Assembly: GCF_000224145.3 (NCBI RefSeq)
Contig: NW_004190423.2
Coordinates: 338,267 to 402,266 of the forward strand
Direction: 5' to 3'
Origin: Ciona intestinalis
Lineage: Eukaryota; Chordata; Ascidiacea; Phlebobranchia; Cionidae
Length of the DNA stretch: 64,000 bases
The position numbers and the translations under genes were made by a program. This document shows, piece after piece, positions 22,462 to 34,652 of the stretch; within the stretch, counting starts at the first letter, position 1; every line of letters begins with the position of its first letter. A model generated the notes under the pieces. That model was not told where the DNA came from. It did not search any database and worked only from the letters and a program-made list of their open reading frames with translations.

Positions 22462-22602
22462 CTTTCAGAGCTTGGCAAAGATCTTCTGTTGTTGTTGCGG
22501 GACTGCCTTCTTCGCTTGTTGTCCTTGCTGTGAGGAAGTTGGTTGCTGTGTCGCTCTTTGTGCTTGCTGTTGTTGTTGTTGTAGCTAACACGAGATGGAC
22601 TT
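22462..22602 (-). CDS. Thr-rich exon of an unidentified protein
   Basis: A 141-bp exon candidate, open on the minus strand, with an acceptor (AATAAATTTAG) and a donor (GTAGAG). It is entered and left in phase 1, so it could be gained or skipped without shifting frame. It encodes VHLVLATTTTTAST, then DTATNFLTARTTSEEG and ATTTEDLCQALK: Thr-rich like the stalks of the Ly6-type genes but with less pure repeats. No other exon of its gene is placed. It could be a stalk exon of a further cluster member or a relic. A decayed copy lies at 19301-19445. Confidence 0.4.
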
Positions 22603-22934
22603 CTAAATTTATTGAGCTATATAATCAACACTACTGTAAAAACTTCAATCCTTTTGTGAAACTTTTTCATTGGTTAATTTTTTCTCGCTTTTCCTAACCA
22701 ATATCCAAAATGTCAAAAACTTTTATTTAAAAACTTCATCTAAATGTGAATATGGATAGAAATGACTTCCTACCCGCTTTTAGTCTTTTTTATAAGTTTG
22801 TTTTTATTGTTTATACTGTAATTTACATCTTGTCAAACTCCAAAAGAAAATTTTAACGATGTCACTTTTCTTTTAATAAAACCTTTGTTATATTTTCAGA
22901 AGTTTGTCCCAAAAATATAATTCGAATTTGTATA

Positions 22935-23124
22935 CAATAGAGTAGGGGAAGATGGGACACCGTTATATCAACTATTTTCTCATCCCATTTGGTAGTAGAC
23001 AAAGAACATTCAAAGAAATATAAAGCCGTATCCTCGGGACTCTTATAGACCGTTGTTAATTGTTGATTAGGATATTTGGATATTAAATGCTAAAAGGTGT
23101 CCCGTCTTCCCCACCCTACTATAT
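22935..23124. mobile_element. MITE, G-type ends
   Basis: Left GAGTAGGGGAAGATGGGACA, right GTGTCCCGTCTTCCCCACCC followed by TACTATA. About 190 bp, no coding capacity. Confidence 0.85.
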
Positions 23125-23930
23125 CATATATCTATGATACCAACATCATCTATCCGCACAACGGCGCCAAGGAGCTGGTGTTTTGTAAACAACGGTAGAA
23201 AGTTTTTTCGATTTAAAAAATACTTTTACTTAGAGGTTAAATACGATAATGATGTTGCATAAAAAAAGATTATTTTTGGCATTGGTCTTGTCATAACAGG
23301 CAGTATAGGTAAAATAAGCGCCCGTATAAAAGCATGAGGAGCGTTTTGTCCAAACAATACGTCTTTTATAATTTCGTAAAAAAAAGTTTTTTTTTCTTTT
23401 TTTTCTAAAAATAGCAAATGAACCTTAGCGTTGTAAAGGAGACCTAATTTCGAATCGCTGGCAATATGCCTTAAAATGTCGCAAGTGCGGAAATCGATGA
23501 AGAGGTAACGTAATGGCCCAAGGTAGCCCTATGTTAAGGGTGAATAGGCCCCCTTGTTTGGGGTTGAAAAAATAACAAGTGTTGTTATAAATAAATGCAG
23601 GTTCTTAAGAGGGTGTTTGTTTGTTTTCTAAATTGGAATTTCATTTCGAAATACGGGGAAAGTACGAAAGGTGAGACGCCATTTTGTTTCGTGACGTCAT
23701 TAAACACATGAAGCCTAAGCATTTTAAATTAAGTTCATGTGTAAGTTAATTTGAATCGTTTTTTTTTTTGGTAGAAAATGGCTTGTAATTTTAAGGGTGA
23801 GTAAAATTAAAGTAATTCCAATTACTGATCAATTAAATACATAATACATGGCAGAAAATTGCAGCTTAAACTATAATAACATTAAACCATTAAAGCGTCA
23901 TAAAAGCTTATCTGCAGTAGAAATAAAAAT

Positions 23931-24125
23931 ATACTACTGTGGGGTAAGATGGGATACCGCTAGCACATAACATCCCATATTTCTCATTGTGTTTTTAACA
24001 ATTAACTAATCTTCTTTGGAATCGTGGGAATACCGTTATATAATTAGTAAATATTATTTGTTTATTACCAAATAGGACGAAAAAAAGATTAAAAACAAGC
24101 ACCATCTTTTCCCAACATACTATAC
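23931..24125. mobile_element. MITE, TGTGGGGTAAGATGG-type ends
   Basis: Left ACTACTGTGGGGTAAGATGG, right CACCATCTTTTCCCAACATA. It belongs to the second end-type of the family (ATACCGTTAGCACATAA-like start of the interior). Confidence 0.8.
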
Positions 24126-26270
24126 TCAGTATATTGCAAATGAACAAAAATATATAAAACGCTATAAGCCAAAGTTATATTCATATATCTACCAGCATCA
24201 CCTTTATATCTTAGCCCGCTGGTGCGAAGTATAATATTTATTATCGTGATCAATTATTTGACCAACACTTTATATTATATACATTGGTCATATTATTTAC
24301 GTTTTTATTTTATTTTACTTTCCCATTTGTCGTTAAATTTGATTTTGTTGTCTTTTAAAGCAAACCAAAGGCATAGAGCAAAACTGATCATAACGTTTTT
24401 ACTTCGCAAAAATTGCAAAACAAATTATAACAGTTTACCATTATACAAGATAGACCAAGTTTCTGACAGGTTTAAAACTACAAAGCGGTAACAGCGTGTA
24501 CCAATACTACATAGGCATAACATTACTTTGCAAAATACAATTTAAAAAAATGTAATAATCTTTTAAGACTTGATGTATGATACACCTATGAAATATACTT
24601 ATAACATGGCATATTTCATATAAAATATCAAATTAAAAATATCATAAACTTATAACATAAGTGCAAGTCCAGTGCATTGCTTTACTATTACTTCGTATAT
24701 GAATGCGCTTATCTGCATACGCCCACCTGTGCGCACACGACACGTTAAGTACATAAGTAAACCTCTTGTGTTCAACAGGTGCACACACATAACACGCAGG
24801 GAAAACTAATGTTTAAACCAGACTTAAAAATCTGTGATAAGATTTAAGATAAGTCTAATTAATTGATATTTTAATTAATTAAACGTTTAACAGCAGAAGT
24901 TAGTTACGCTATATTGTATATATTAGTTTAATTTGCAATAATTTATCCTAAATTATCAAATGTTTTATATTTAAATGGTTTAAACCAATTCTTGTCGTAA
25001 TAATGGCAAGTGTAAGATCACCATTTAACCAGTATGACGTCATACACAGTATTATCTGTTAAAAAGGCGCGAAAGATTTTAAATTAACGTGGTTATACAT
25101 TAGTATTATTCAAGTATAGCTAGGGTATTATGAGAAATGTATTTTTTGCAACGTACAGCAACAGGTGTTAGTAGTTAGATAAGAACTGTTGGTTCGTTTG
25201 TCCATTTTGATATTCTATCAATATTGTTTGTCATGAATCATTCCATTGTTTGGTCAGCAATGATTAATTGTTGTCAAGTATTTGGACGTAAGTAAAATCA
25301 AATATTTTAGTTATTTTTTTAAATAAATTTTATTTAAATGTAGCAATGTTAAGCGCTTAGTGAAAGTAAAAACAAAATGGTGGATGCGACCTTTATGTTG
25401 TGTATTGGACGAATGTGTGACCGCGGAGTGTTAAGAATTAAAACCAGTTTAAAAATATACTTTTATAAAGGTTAATTTAAATATCTTTACATTATGTAAC
25501 TATTAAAATGTAGGTATATGTTTCTAAACGAATTTATCATTTAAAAAAACGCGGAAGAATTTTGTTATTTCCCATTTTAATTCTGAAGTGATTAAAAATT
25601 AATGTATACTCAATACAGACATTTAATGCACTGTTATAGAAATATACGCAATAAACAAGCAAAACACGTTTTGTTAGATAGAGAACAGCAATCCTTCTTT
25701 AGTGACAGGTGTTTATTGTTTAACACAATTAGATTTTTTTATATCATTATTTTCGATACAAAATATTTTACGCGCGCCGCATAATAACACAAAACATGCG
25801 GAAAGTATGTAGATTTTCGACCAAGACGCTGCCCGAAACGATGTGAAAATACTAAACCACGTTCAAACACCCTGAAACGGTTAATCCCTACACACACAAG
25901 GCTATTATGACGCGACAAAAGCCATTATTCCGTCATCAAAAACGCCGAAATTTTCAGCAGGTTGAATTTACACCAGATGTGGTGTAAATGTAAATATTAA
26001 ACTTTTTCGCAAGCAACTTAAACGAGAGATGTGAACACCAGATACCGAAAACAATGATAGCAGATAAACTATACTGCGCATATTACTCGCTTGTATGAGT
26101 TAGAAAAGGCGCCGAATTTGAAATTTGAGTTAAAACGACGCAAAATCTATATAGTAGTGTGGGGTTATAGGCATATAACGTTTACTCGCTCAAATAGATG
26201 AAGAAAAGGGACCAAAAGTTAAAATATTAAATTTATATTGCCGCAAAGAAAATATCAGATGAAAGTATAG

Positions 26271-26437
26271 TATAGTAGGGTGGGGGAAGATGGGACACCT
26301 TTAGCCCATAATATCCAGATATCCTGACCGTGTTGTGAGGATACGGTTTTATAATTCTTTGAAAGACCTTTGTTTACTACCAAATGTGACGAGAAAATAA
26401 AATGAAAAGGGGTCCCATCTTTCCCCACCCTACTATT
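26271..26437. mobile_element. MITE, G-type ends
   Basis: Left TAGTAGGGTGGGGGAAGATG, right GGTCCCATCTTTCCCCACCC. Shorter than its siblings through an internal deletion around the GTTTTAAACAATTAAC block. Confidence 0.88.
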
Positions 26438-28625
26438 TTATTTTTTTCATGCTAATTTTAGGCATCTTTATTTTGTAGTGTAAAGTTTATTAAAAGTATT
26501 ACCTACACACACTCGTCTAAACCAATTGCTGCTGTTAATTGTTAAAGAATTTTAGCCTAACCTATAATGGGAAGCGTATACTGTATTAGGTAAAGTTTTA
26601 AGCTGATTAGTTCAAAGCGTGCCCATTATTTTGTACTGACAGAAGTGATTTATTAGTTATCCCTTTCCCGAGTTTTAAGTTTACCAGATACCTGATATTT
26701 AGTTTTATCTCCTGACAGGCCATGAATGGAAAACATTTTAAGCGAGGAAAAAAACGCTAGGGTGTTGGGGTTAGAGAAGTGTTTGCGCGCTGCTGAAAGA
26801 CACTTCTCGTCCGTTTTACTTTCTACTGTAACGTGTGTGGGCCAGCGAGCGACTTTTTTCTCTGATCTTCTATTAAGTTTTAAAGAAAGGAAATCAGAAA
26901 CCTACAGAAAACTGGCCTGGGGAGCATTTTCGCGAATAATGACTATTGTTGCATCACTATCGGATTGGTTGTGACGTAACACATGAAATTATCTGTTACT
27001 AAGTACAAAAATATTTAAAAATTGACCACGCTGTGGTTAATTTAAATTGAGACACGCGTGTTGCGGAAATCTAATCGGAAATTCAAAAATTTTAAAACAC
27101 AAATTCCCAGGAATTGTTGAAAAACGTGTTCGGCGCTACATTGGCTCGGTAAATAAACAAAAAATCCAATTTTAATTTCAAAAGCGTTGGTAAACATCGG
27201 TTTTAATTTTTTGCTATACAAGTCTTAATTTTTGTCTTTATTTTGTTAACGTAAACCATTTTAATTTTGCTGTATTTCATTTCATTTTTTTGAAAGCGAT
27301 TAACAAAAAACGGTTTTATTTTTGGCGAAAACCGTTTTCGACTGAACCATTTAATCCTGATAAGAAATCAAAGAGGTCCGCGCTTTCGATGGCCAGAAAG
27401 GTGTTAAACCTATTGGTAAACAAGACCACGCGTTGTGGAGAATACGGGATTGAGGTGTACTGGGGTTTGTAAGTTAAAATCACCAGAACGAAAGAGGAAG
27501 AAGGTGTGCGATTAAAAGAGTCGCTTAACCTAAGGTGTATAGGAATAGCAATTACACCAGTTAATCTAGGATAGGTAGTTATACGATTTCCTGGTTGTTA
27601 GTACAGTTTGATTTTATTCTACATCATGGATGAGGTCCTAAACAGTAAGTCATGACAGGGATTCTAAAAAATTAAACCAGAGTTGCCGATCACCCCAGGT
27701 TAAGTTTATTTAGTACTTTTTAGGATTTGATCAAAAAATCACTAAAATTGTATTTCTCACAGTACTATAGCTATGTAGGACAACTGGATACTACGATTTC
27801 AAGATTATATAGGTTACTAAAGCTTATACAAAATTGTTTAAAAAGCATCAAGTCAACCATATGCGGAGAATCAACAACTAAAAGTAAAGGATCTAAAATT
27901 TGTTCCTTTCTATGCCAAGACAGATATTTAATTTGTAAATTTGACGATTTGTAACTGGTAGGTGGCTCAAACTATTTATTAAAATACAGTGGTTATTGGT
28001 ACCATAACTTTACACTAGTTTTTATATTTCTAAATACACCATGTTAAAGTATGGCAGGTCTTGGCTTTTAAAAATTACACCTTAAGTTTCGTAATACATG
28101 TTAAGTTACTATAAACTTAATTTTCAGTTTGAGCAGTTTTACTATTCGGCGATAATATACTATCTGTCTATGTACAATGGTATATTACGAATTTTAAATA
28201 AAAAACAAACAATGCATACATAAAATAGAAAGTGTATAAAATCTTAATTGAAAAGAATAGCCCCATAATGGTGTATGGCCTCGTTCTATTTTCTACGTAA
28301 ACTCTATCTGTATTCTACGTAACATGTTTAGCGTACACACTTAGACAGTTTAATCTCTTTGCAAAGCGTCAAAAATTCGCAATATTTCTTTGAAAATCGC
28401 GACATCAAATAACCGCAGGTGTCCGGCTCGGTTAATTTACACCTTTTGCCCTGTACGGTCGGTTAAGTAAAGTAAACATGGATCGGTCAGTTCAAAAGTA
28501 AAACGCGGGTCACTAAGTGGACAGTCAACTTACGCTTAAAGGGTGCGAAAAGTTAACGTGCTGATGGAATATGAGAACTGAGAATATACCGGTTTTAGAT
28601 TTGGTGAAACTATAACTTTGTGTGT

Positions 28626-28820
28626 TATAGTAGGGTGGGGGAAGATGGGACACCTTTAGCACATAATGTCCAAATATCTTGATCGTGTTTTAAACAATTA
28701 ACAACGGTCTACGGAAGTCGTAAGGATGCGGTTTAACAATTATTTTAATGTTATTAGTTTACTACCAAATGGGACTAGAAAATGTAATAAAACGGTGTCC
28801 CGTCTTCCTCACTCTATACT
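28626..28820. mobile_element. MITE, G-type ends
   Basis: Left TAGTAGGGTGGGGGAAGATG, right GTGTCCCGTCTTCCTCACTC. The interior includes TTGATCGTGTTTTAAACAAT. Confidence 0.88.
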
Positions 28821-29670
28821 GTATATACCAGTATAATTGATTTTGTGAAACTGTTACCGTATTTGTTATATCTTATATCTATTAAAAGTTAAGAATTTTT
28901 GCAACCCTCTTATACTTTCTTATATAAAAAATCGCGGTGACATTGGAATTGTGAAGAGTTTCGAATTTAAACAAAAACGACAAACAGTCCAGTTATAGCG
29001 TTTTCCAAATATATACATTTTCACTGTTTTAACTCATACTCCATTAAAATATAATAATGTGTTAAAACCGATTAGCATAGAGATGAAAATGTGTTTACTA
29101 TATACTAAATGGGACGTTCAAAATAGACCAACTTAACTTTTAATACAAAAATATCAACTAAGTTTGAAACAGCTAAAATTTAACCTAAACGTAAGCGACC
29201 GTAATTTGTGAGTAATTCACCACCGTTATTACTGATACTTCATGCACATTATTCGCCGTACTTAAACATTTTATTGTAAACTACATTTATTAGCGTTTCC
29301 CGTTCGTTTGCACCGAGCCAGCGTATTGAAACGACGCGAAATGTACATACGGATTACAAAAGCGCCGCGATTTTGCTTTGCTAATTGTCTGTGACATCAC
29401 ACAGCAAACACCATACCACCTGTGACCGAACAGAGCCGCCGGTATAATGACGAAAGTTAAGCTTCGACCACAACGCAAACTATGGGAAGCTAGCGTAAAG
29501 CTACTCGATCGAGCATACGGTATATATGTATAACTAAAATAAATCAAGTTTACAACGCAAAGTCATAACTCAAGGCAGAAGCGAGCGCATCTTACTGTAC
29601 AAACATTTGCACCAAAACTTGATAAATTATCTAAGGATAGAAGGGGCCACTAGACTGTTTAACAGTAATG

Positions 29671-29857
29671 TATGGTACTGTGGGGTAAGATGGATACCGT
29701 TAGAAAATAATATCTTATACTTCTTTAGGGTGTTTTCAACAATTAAGAACGCTCTTTTAAAGTGGTGAGGATACAGTTATGAAATTCTTTAATTATTCTT
29801 TACTACCAAATATGAAATAGAATAAAAACATAAACCGTTTTACTCCAACCTATAATA
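29671..29857. mobile_element. MITE, TGTGGGGTAAGATGG-type ends
   Basis: Left TACTGTGGGGTAAGATGGAT, right AACCGTTTTACTCCAACCTA; the right end is worn. Confidence 0.75.
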
Positions 29858-32800
29858 TACAGCAAAAATAATGGATTTTCTCGTAAAATGTCTGAATTAA
29901 TGCTTATTCCAGACAGCGTTAAACGCATTTCAATACATTTTTCTGTATGTTTTAAATTCAATTCATTTTTTTACTAAAATTAATCTTTTACGAGCTAAAA
30001 CCAAACTTGTCGTAATAAAAAATGGAGTTCTCGTTTATAGAAATCGCAGAACACCGATATAGGAGTTCTATAGCGTTAAAGACATGTGATATGTGAATAA
30101 CTGAACCATAGCTCGTCGTTTTTCTGTTAAAGCCGGCGAGTGGTCGGACATTTTGTAAACCTGTACATAACGTCTGTGTGGTCTACAAATTAGACTTGAA
30201 CATTAACAGTTAGTTATGGGCACGATGTAGAAGTGATAACGAATATTTCAAACTGTGTAATTATTTAAATATGTAGTAGAAAGTAGAATGTATAACAGCT
30301 AGCATAGCCTTATACAGTTTGTTAAATCTTAGGTAAATTTAAAGGTTGGGCATTACAAATATATCTTTTAATGTGTTACTATTTAAATTCAGGAAAAACT
30401 GTATCCAAATAATATATCCTTATGTGCATTTAAAGTTATGCTGGTGTTTAAAAAGTTAAATAGAACCACTTCTTGATTAATTAATTGCATACAAAGCACT
30501 CTGGATTATTGCGCAAGTATTGGAATTATCAAAGCTGTATGTAAGTACTGTTACGTCACAGTATAAATTATTTAATTGAATTTTGGCGCAAATTTCTATA
30601 AACACGTGTTTAACCTAGTGATTGCAACTAGTCTTAAAGTAAAACGTTCTAAGCAAGATATAAAACGTAATTTTAGGAATTCAAACTCATATTTTGATAG
30701 TACACACGCAATATGGTATACCGTTAGCTCAAAATACTTATAAATTCTGTAACAGTAACGTTATAATTGCAAATTACAGTCCTATGCTAAACAACAACAA
30801 CACACCTATACACTAGTATATGTTTTGCCTGGGGTAAATGCCTTACACCTGTGACCCATAGGATCCACAGTGCAATTTGAAAAAAATAATTTCAGAAGTT
30901 AAGACCTGTGTGCGATTATTATCTAAAATCGAAATTGTACAATTGCAAACGCTTGCAGAAATTTAAACTAGTAAGAATTTGAATTAATGATCCTTTTGTC
31001 CATTGACTGTAAACCGATTTGTATTTGCATTCAATTGCAATGACAGGACTGTGTATGGATTGTAACAGAACACCTCACATCACCTGACGACAGGTTTTCA
31101 CAATGACCTTAGATGCCCCGTCTGCAAATTTACAAGTACATGCTGTCAATATCACGAGTGGTAATCAATAACTTGAAGTATTTTCGGATGGGATAAATAA
31201 TTGCCTTTTAAATGGTATGGGAAAAAATAGTAATTAAAAATGCTCTATAAAATCATATTGCATAGGTTCAAATTGACATAGGTTTAACTGGAAAATGCCC
31301 ATTAATTGAAGACAATGCTCGCTTAAAAAGAGATTAAAATCAGTAAAGGTGTATATGTACATTGTACAAAGGTGTACTCATGGTATACCCAGCTGTACCA
31401 AGACACCGCCATGTCTTGTGTTATCAACCCAGAAAGTAAATGTTACGTTGAGAATCAGCATTGTGACGTAACTTCATCAATGGCCTACATCACAAAAGCA
31501 TTTGTTCGATGCAACTTACATTATGAAGTTAAATTAAAACAAAGGTACCTCGTTTATCATTGAGTGTCAAGAACTGTTAAACACTTGAGACGGCGGCGGC
31601 CATTTTGTTCTAGGAGTGTCGAATTACTAAACCTGAATGGCAAGCTCCTTATAAGCGGCTTAAACTCTTCAGTAAAAAGAGTTTAGCACCTTAAAAGCGT
31701 AAAAACTATCACGTAAGTTACACCACTATTTCTAATGCAAGTTATACGCCTTATATTGTACAGAAAATAACACAAAAAAACGATACCGGGTTTTAATTGC
31801 CCTTTTAAAGCGTCAACTGGTTGTTTAAACAGTTTTTTACCTTAATACTGAAGTAACTGCAAAACATTACACCCGTTTAAAGGTGCATAAATTGACTACT
31901 AAAAATATGATTTGTGAAATTAGTTTTAAAATTTGAGGCTAATTTGGTATAAACTAATTTTGCTCGTTTTCTGGATTATTTTTAACTGAATCGCTAAATT
32001 TAGCGAAGCGGTGAGCGCGATTCGTGACAATATTTGGTCAGGTGGTTTCTCGAATGCATTCCATCATTGTTGTCATTATGACGTCATACACGCGGGCAGC
32101 TTGACAATGGAAAGAGCGGCAGATGCATTGTTGGTTGGAACTCGAATCGCGGTGCATGGTAAACAGCGGTATCAAGATGTTTAAACACTGAACTGATAAT
32201 ATCGCAGCTACAGGTGTAACTTATTAAACCTCTCGTGTGAAAATACCGATATTTTGACAAACATATAACAGGTGCTGGGCGGGTATGCAAACTTTACTTA
32301 AAATTCATTATTTTTTACAAAAAAACACGTGATTTTTGTTTTAAAATCGCAATGAAGGCGACTTTAGTATGACGTTAAAACGTATTTTGTTAAATCAAAA
32401 TAAATAAACTACCAATAAAGTAAAATTATATTATAACAAATCGATGCGAGCTTTTTAAGAAATCAGCACGACTTTAAAACAGCGTCGGTAATTGTTAAGA
32501 ACACGGTTATGAAATATGGGATGTTATGTGCTTATGGTATAGCCATCTTACCCCGCAGTACTATAAACATATCAACGTGTGTGGCCATTATGATACAAAG
32601 TCACAACAAATATTAATTATAACCGCACATCCCTTGGACACGAAAATGCATGAAAAAGAAACGAAATTATATTTTAATTTGGAACTTCAATTAGTTTACT
32701 ACACGAATTATAACCGAATCCGTAAAGAGAACGAATTTTGTTTCGTTTACGCGCCAAAACGCGTTTGAAAACCCGCGATATTTACGTCACAAGCATAATG

Positions 32801-34652
32801 GGGCGTACGAGCGCCAACGTAGTTTTGAAACGGTACAATACGTGAGGATGTTTATTCGGGGATGAACCTGAACACAATAAAACTAAAGCAGGAATCCTAC
32901 AACTGCTGCTTATAAGCCTTATACTGTTGGTGCTACATTTGCGGCGGCTGTATCATTGTACTGTATACAATAAGAAACTAGTGTTAGACTTTCTGTGGCG
33001 ATCCTAGCGTTACTGTTCTATAACGGGCTATAGTGTTATAATACAACAGTTGGTGTACTAATGGAATAAATTTATTTAGCAGTTTATTCTACCGAGGAAC
33101 CTGTGTTATAACTATATCATTTATCTGCAGCATTATATAACGTACTAACAGAACTTACAGTGTTAGAACTATAGTCACCAGTCTTGCGACGTATAGAGTA
33201 CGCGTTTATAAAACGAGTATAATTGTACAAGAAGATTTACTTAATAAGCGTTTACATATGTAAGTGGGTTTTAAGGACGACTGCAGAAAGGTAAGGTCAG
33301 TTCAGACATTTCTTAGTTTTTTTTTACGCTGTAGTGTCGTTTTTTTTTCGTTTTTTTTTACTGTACGCCCATTAAAAATAGAAATATCTACGCCGACCTG
33401 CACTGAACAACGCTGGGTGTAGATATTTCTTTGATTGTTCTTTCAAGCCACGTTAACACGCTTGATTCAATTACAATTTAGGCATAACGTGACGTCATAG
33501 AGGGGTTTGTTAAAATAATTCTAGAACTTCAAAGTAAATAAATATTTTTATTCTCGAGTATTTGGTTTGTGGGCCAGAATGAGCGCGAATGAAACGCAAA
33601 TTATGACGCAAATATTGTGTCGATTGATGCGGTGATGTAACAATGGGGTAGAGACTGTTATACTGTGACGTAACAGAGGTGGGTTCATTGTGACATAACA
33701 ATATACTTTATACACAGGTCGAACCCTGGTAGGTAGGATTAAGTAACATGTTAAACTAATCTTAAACACATATGATGGCGGCAATGGGTAAAGTCATGCA
33801 CGAACGGAAAGGAAATGCATTGATTGGACATCAGAGGTAACTAGGACGTCTATATAATAATTTGGTATTTATTTTAAGTGAATATGTATTCTATATGGGT
33901 GAGGTCCTACAGTGACACACGCCGTGTGACCTGGGGTTTAGGCCAGAGTTGGCCCATTACCACAACATTGTATATGCACAATCTATATTATTTGGGTCCT
34001 ATAGTTAGGCGTCTTACCCTGTGTGTTTTCGAATTTGTAAATTTTTACCTATTTGTGGGTGTGTTTTAATATATATTTTTGAATTGTTTTCATTTATCAA
34101 AAGAATGATAGTACTAATTCGTGGTATCACCCAAAAATCGTCATGTATTCAATTTTGGAAATATTGGGCAATATGTGGTTGTCCCATTTTCTTAGGTATC
34201 CCATATTCCCCACTCTGCTTTATGCAATTTTATTTCACATGTGTACGTGAGGTATAGCACGATGCAACAAAAGACAGAAATTGTTAAAAAGCGCGGATTA
34301 AATCGACCGCAGTGTGACGTAATAAATGCAATTAACATTGTTAGCCGTATAGTGTAAGGCGCGAACGTGGCCACACGACTAATTTGCTTTAAATTTTAAG
34401 GCATATACGGAACATAGCAATTGTATGAAGGGTATATGATCACTTAGTCTTTTATGTCGCAGCTTTTCGACCAAAAACTTTAGCGTATGAATTGTTTTAT
34501 TAAATATTCAAACTTATTTTCATTTTCTTCCAGTATTTTTAGTTGCAGCTTTTCGAAATTAAATTCTAGCTTATAAGTATTTTGATATTTTGATATTTCC
34601 TGTTTAACTATCTTAAGCGTTAAGTTTTTTGAAAATTCTCAGCGAAGAAAAA

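Larger units (their letters stand above)
22800..34652. other. Gene desert upstream of SIM, with scattered MITEs
   Basis: Almost 12 kb without a recognisable exon, unusually long beside the compact neighbours. Open frames here are short and AT-rich, without signal or domain. Contents seen are MITE copies (listed separately), a 117-bp-family fragment (about 33375-33440), a 97-bp-family copy (about 33890-34010) and the words TACGTG at 34244-34249 and 32839-32844. The position directly 5' of a developmental transcription factor suggests cis-regulatory sequence (inference). Confidence 0.6.

Noticed and set aside
26726-27472. Open frames at 26726-26974 and 27290-27472 as small genes 5' of SIM
   Set aside because: No signal, domain, splice partner or recognisable homology; the ILSEEK resemblance to sequence before SIM exon 1 is too short to mean anything.
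34629-34652. Upstream extension of SIM exon 1 (LKILSEEK)
   Set aside because: It would need a TTG start. The ATG at 34653 gives the usual SIM N-terminus MKEKSK.
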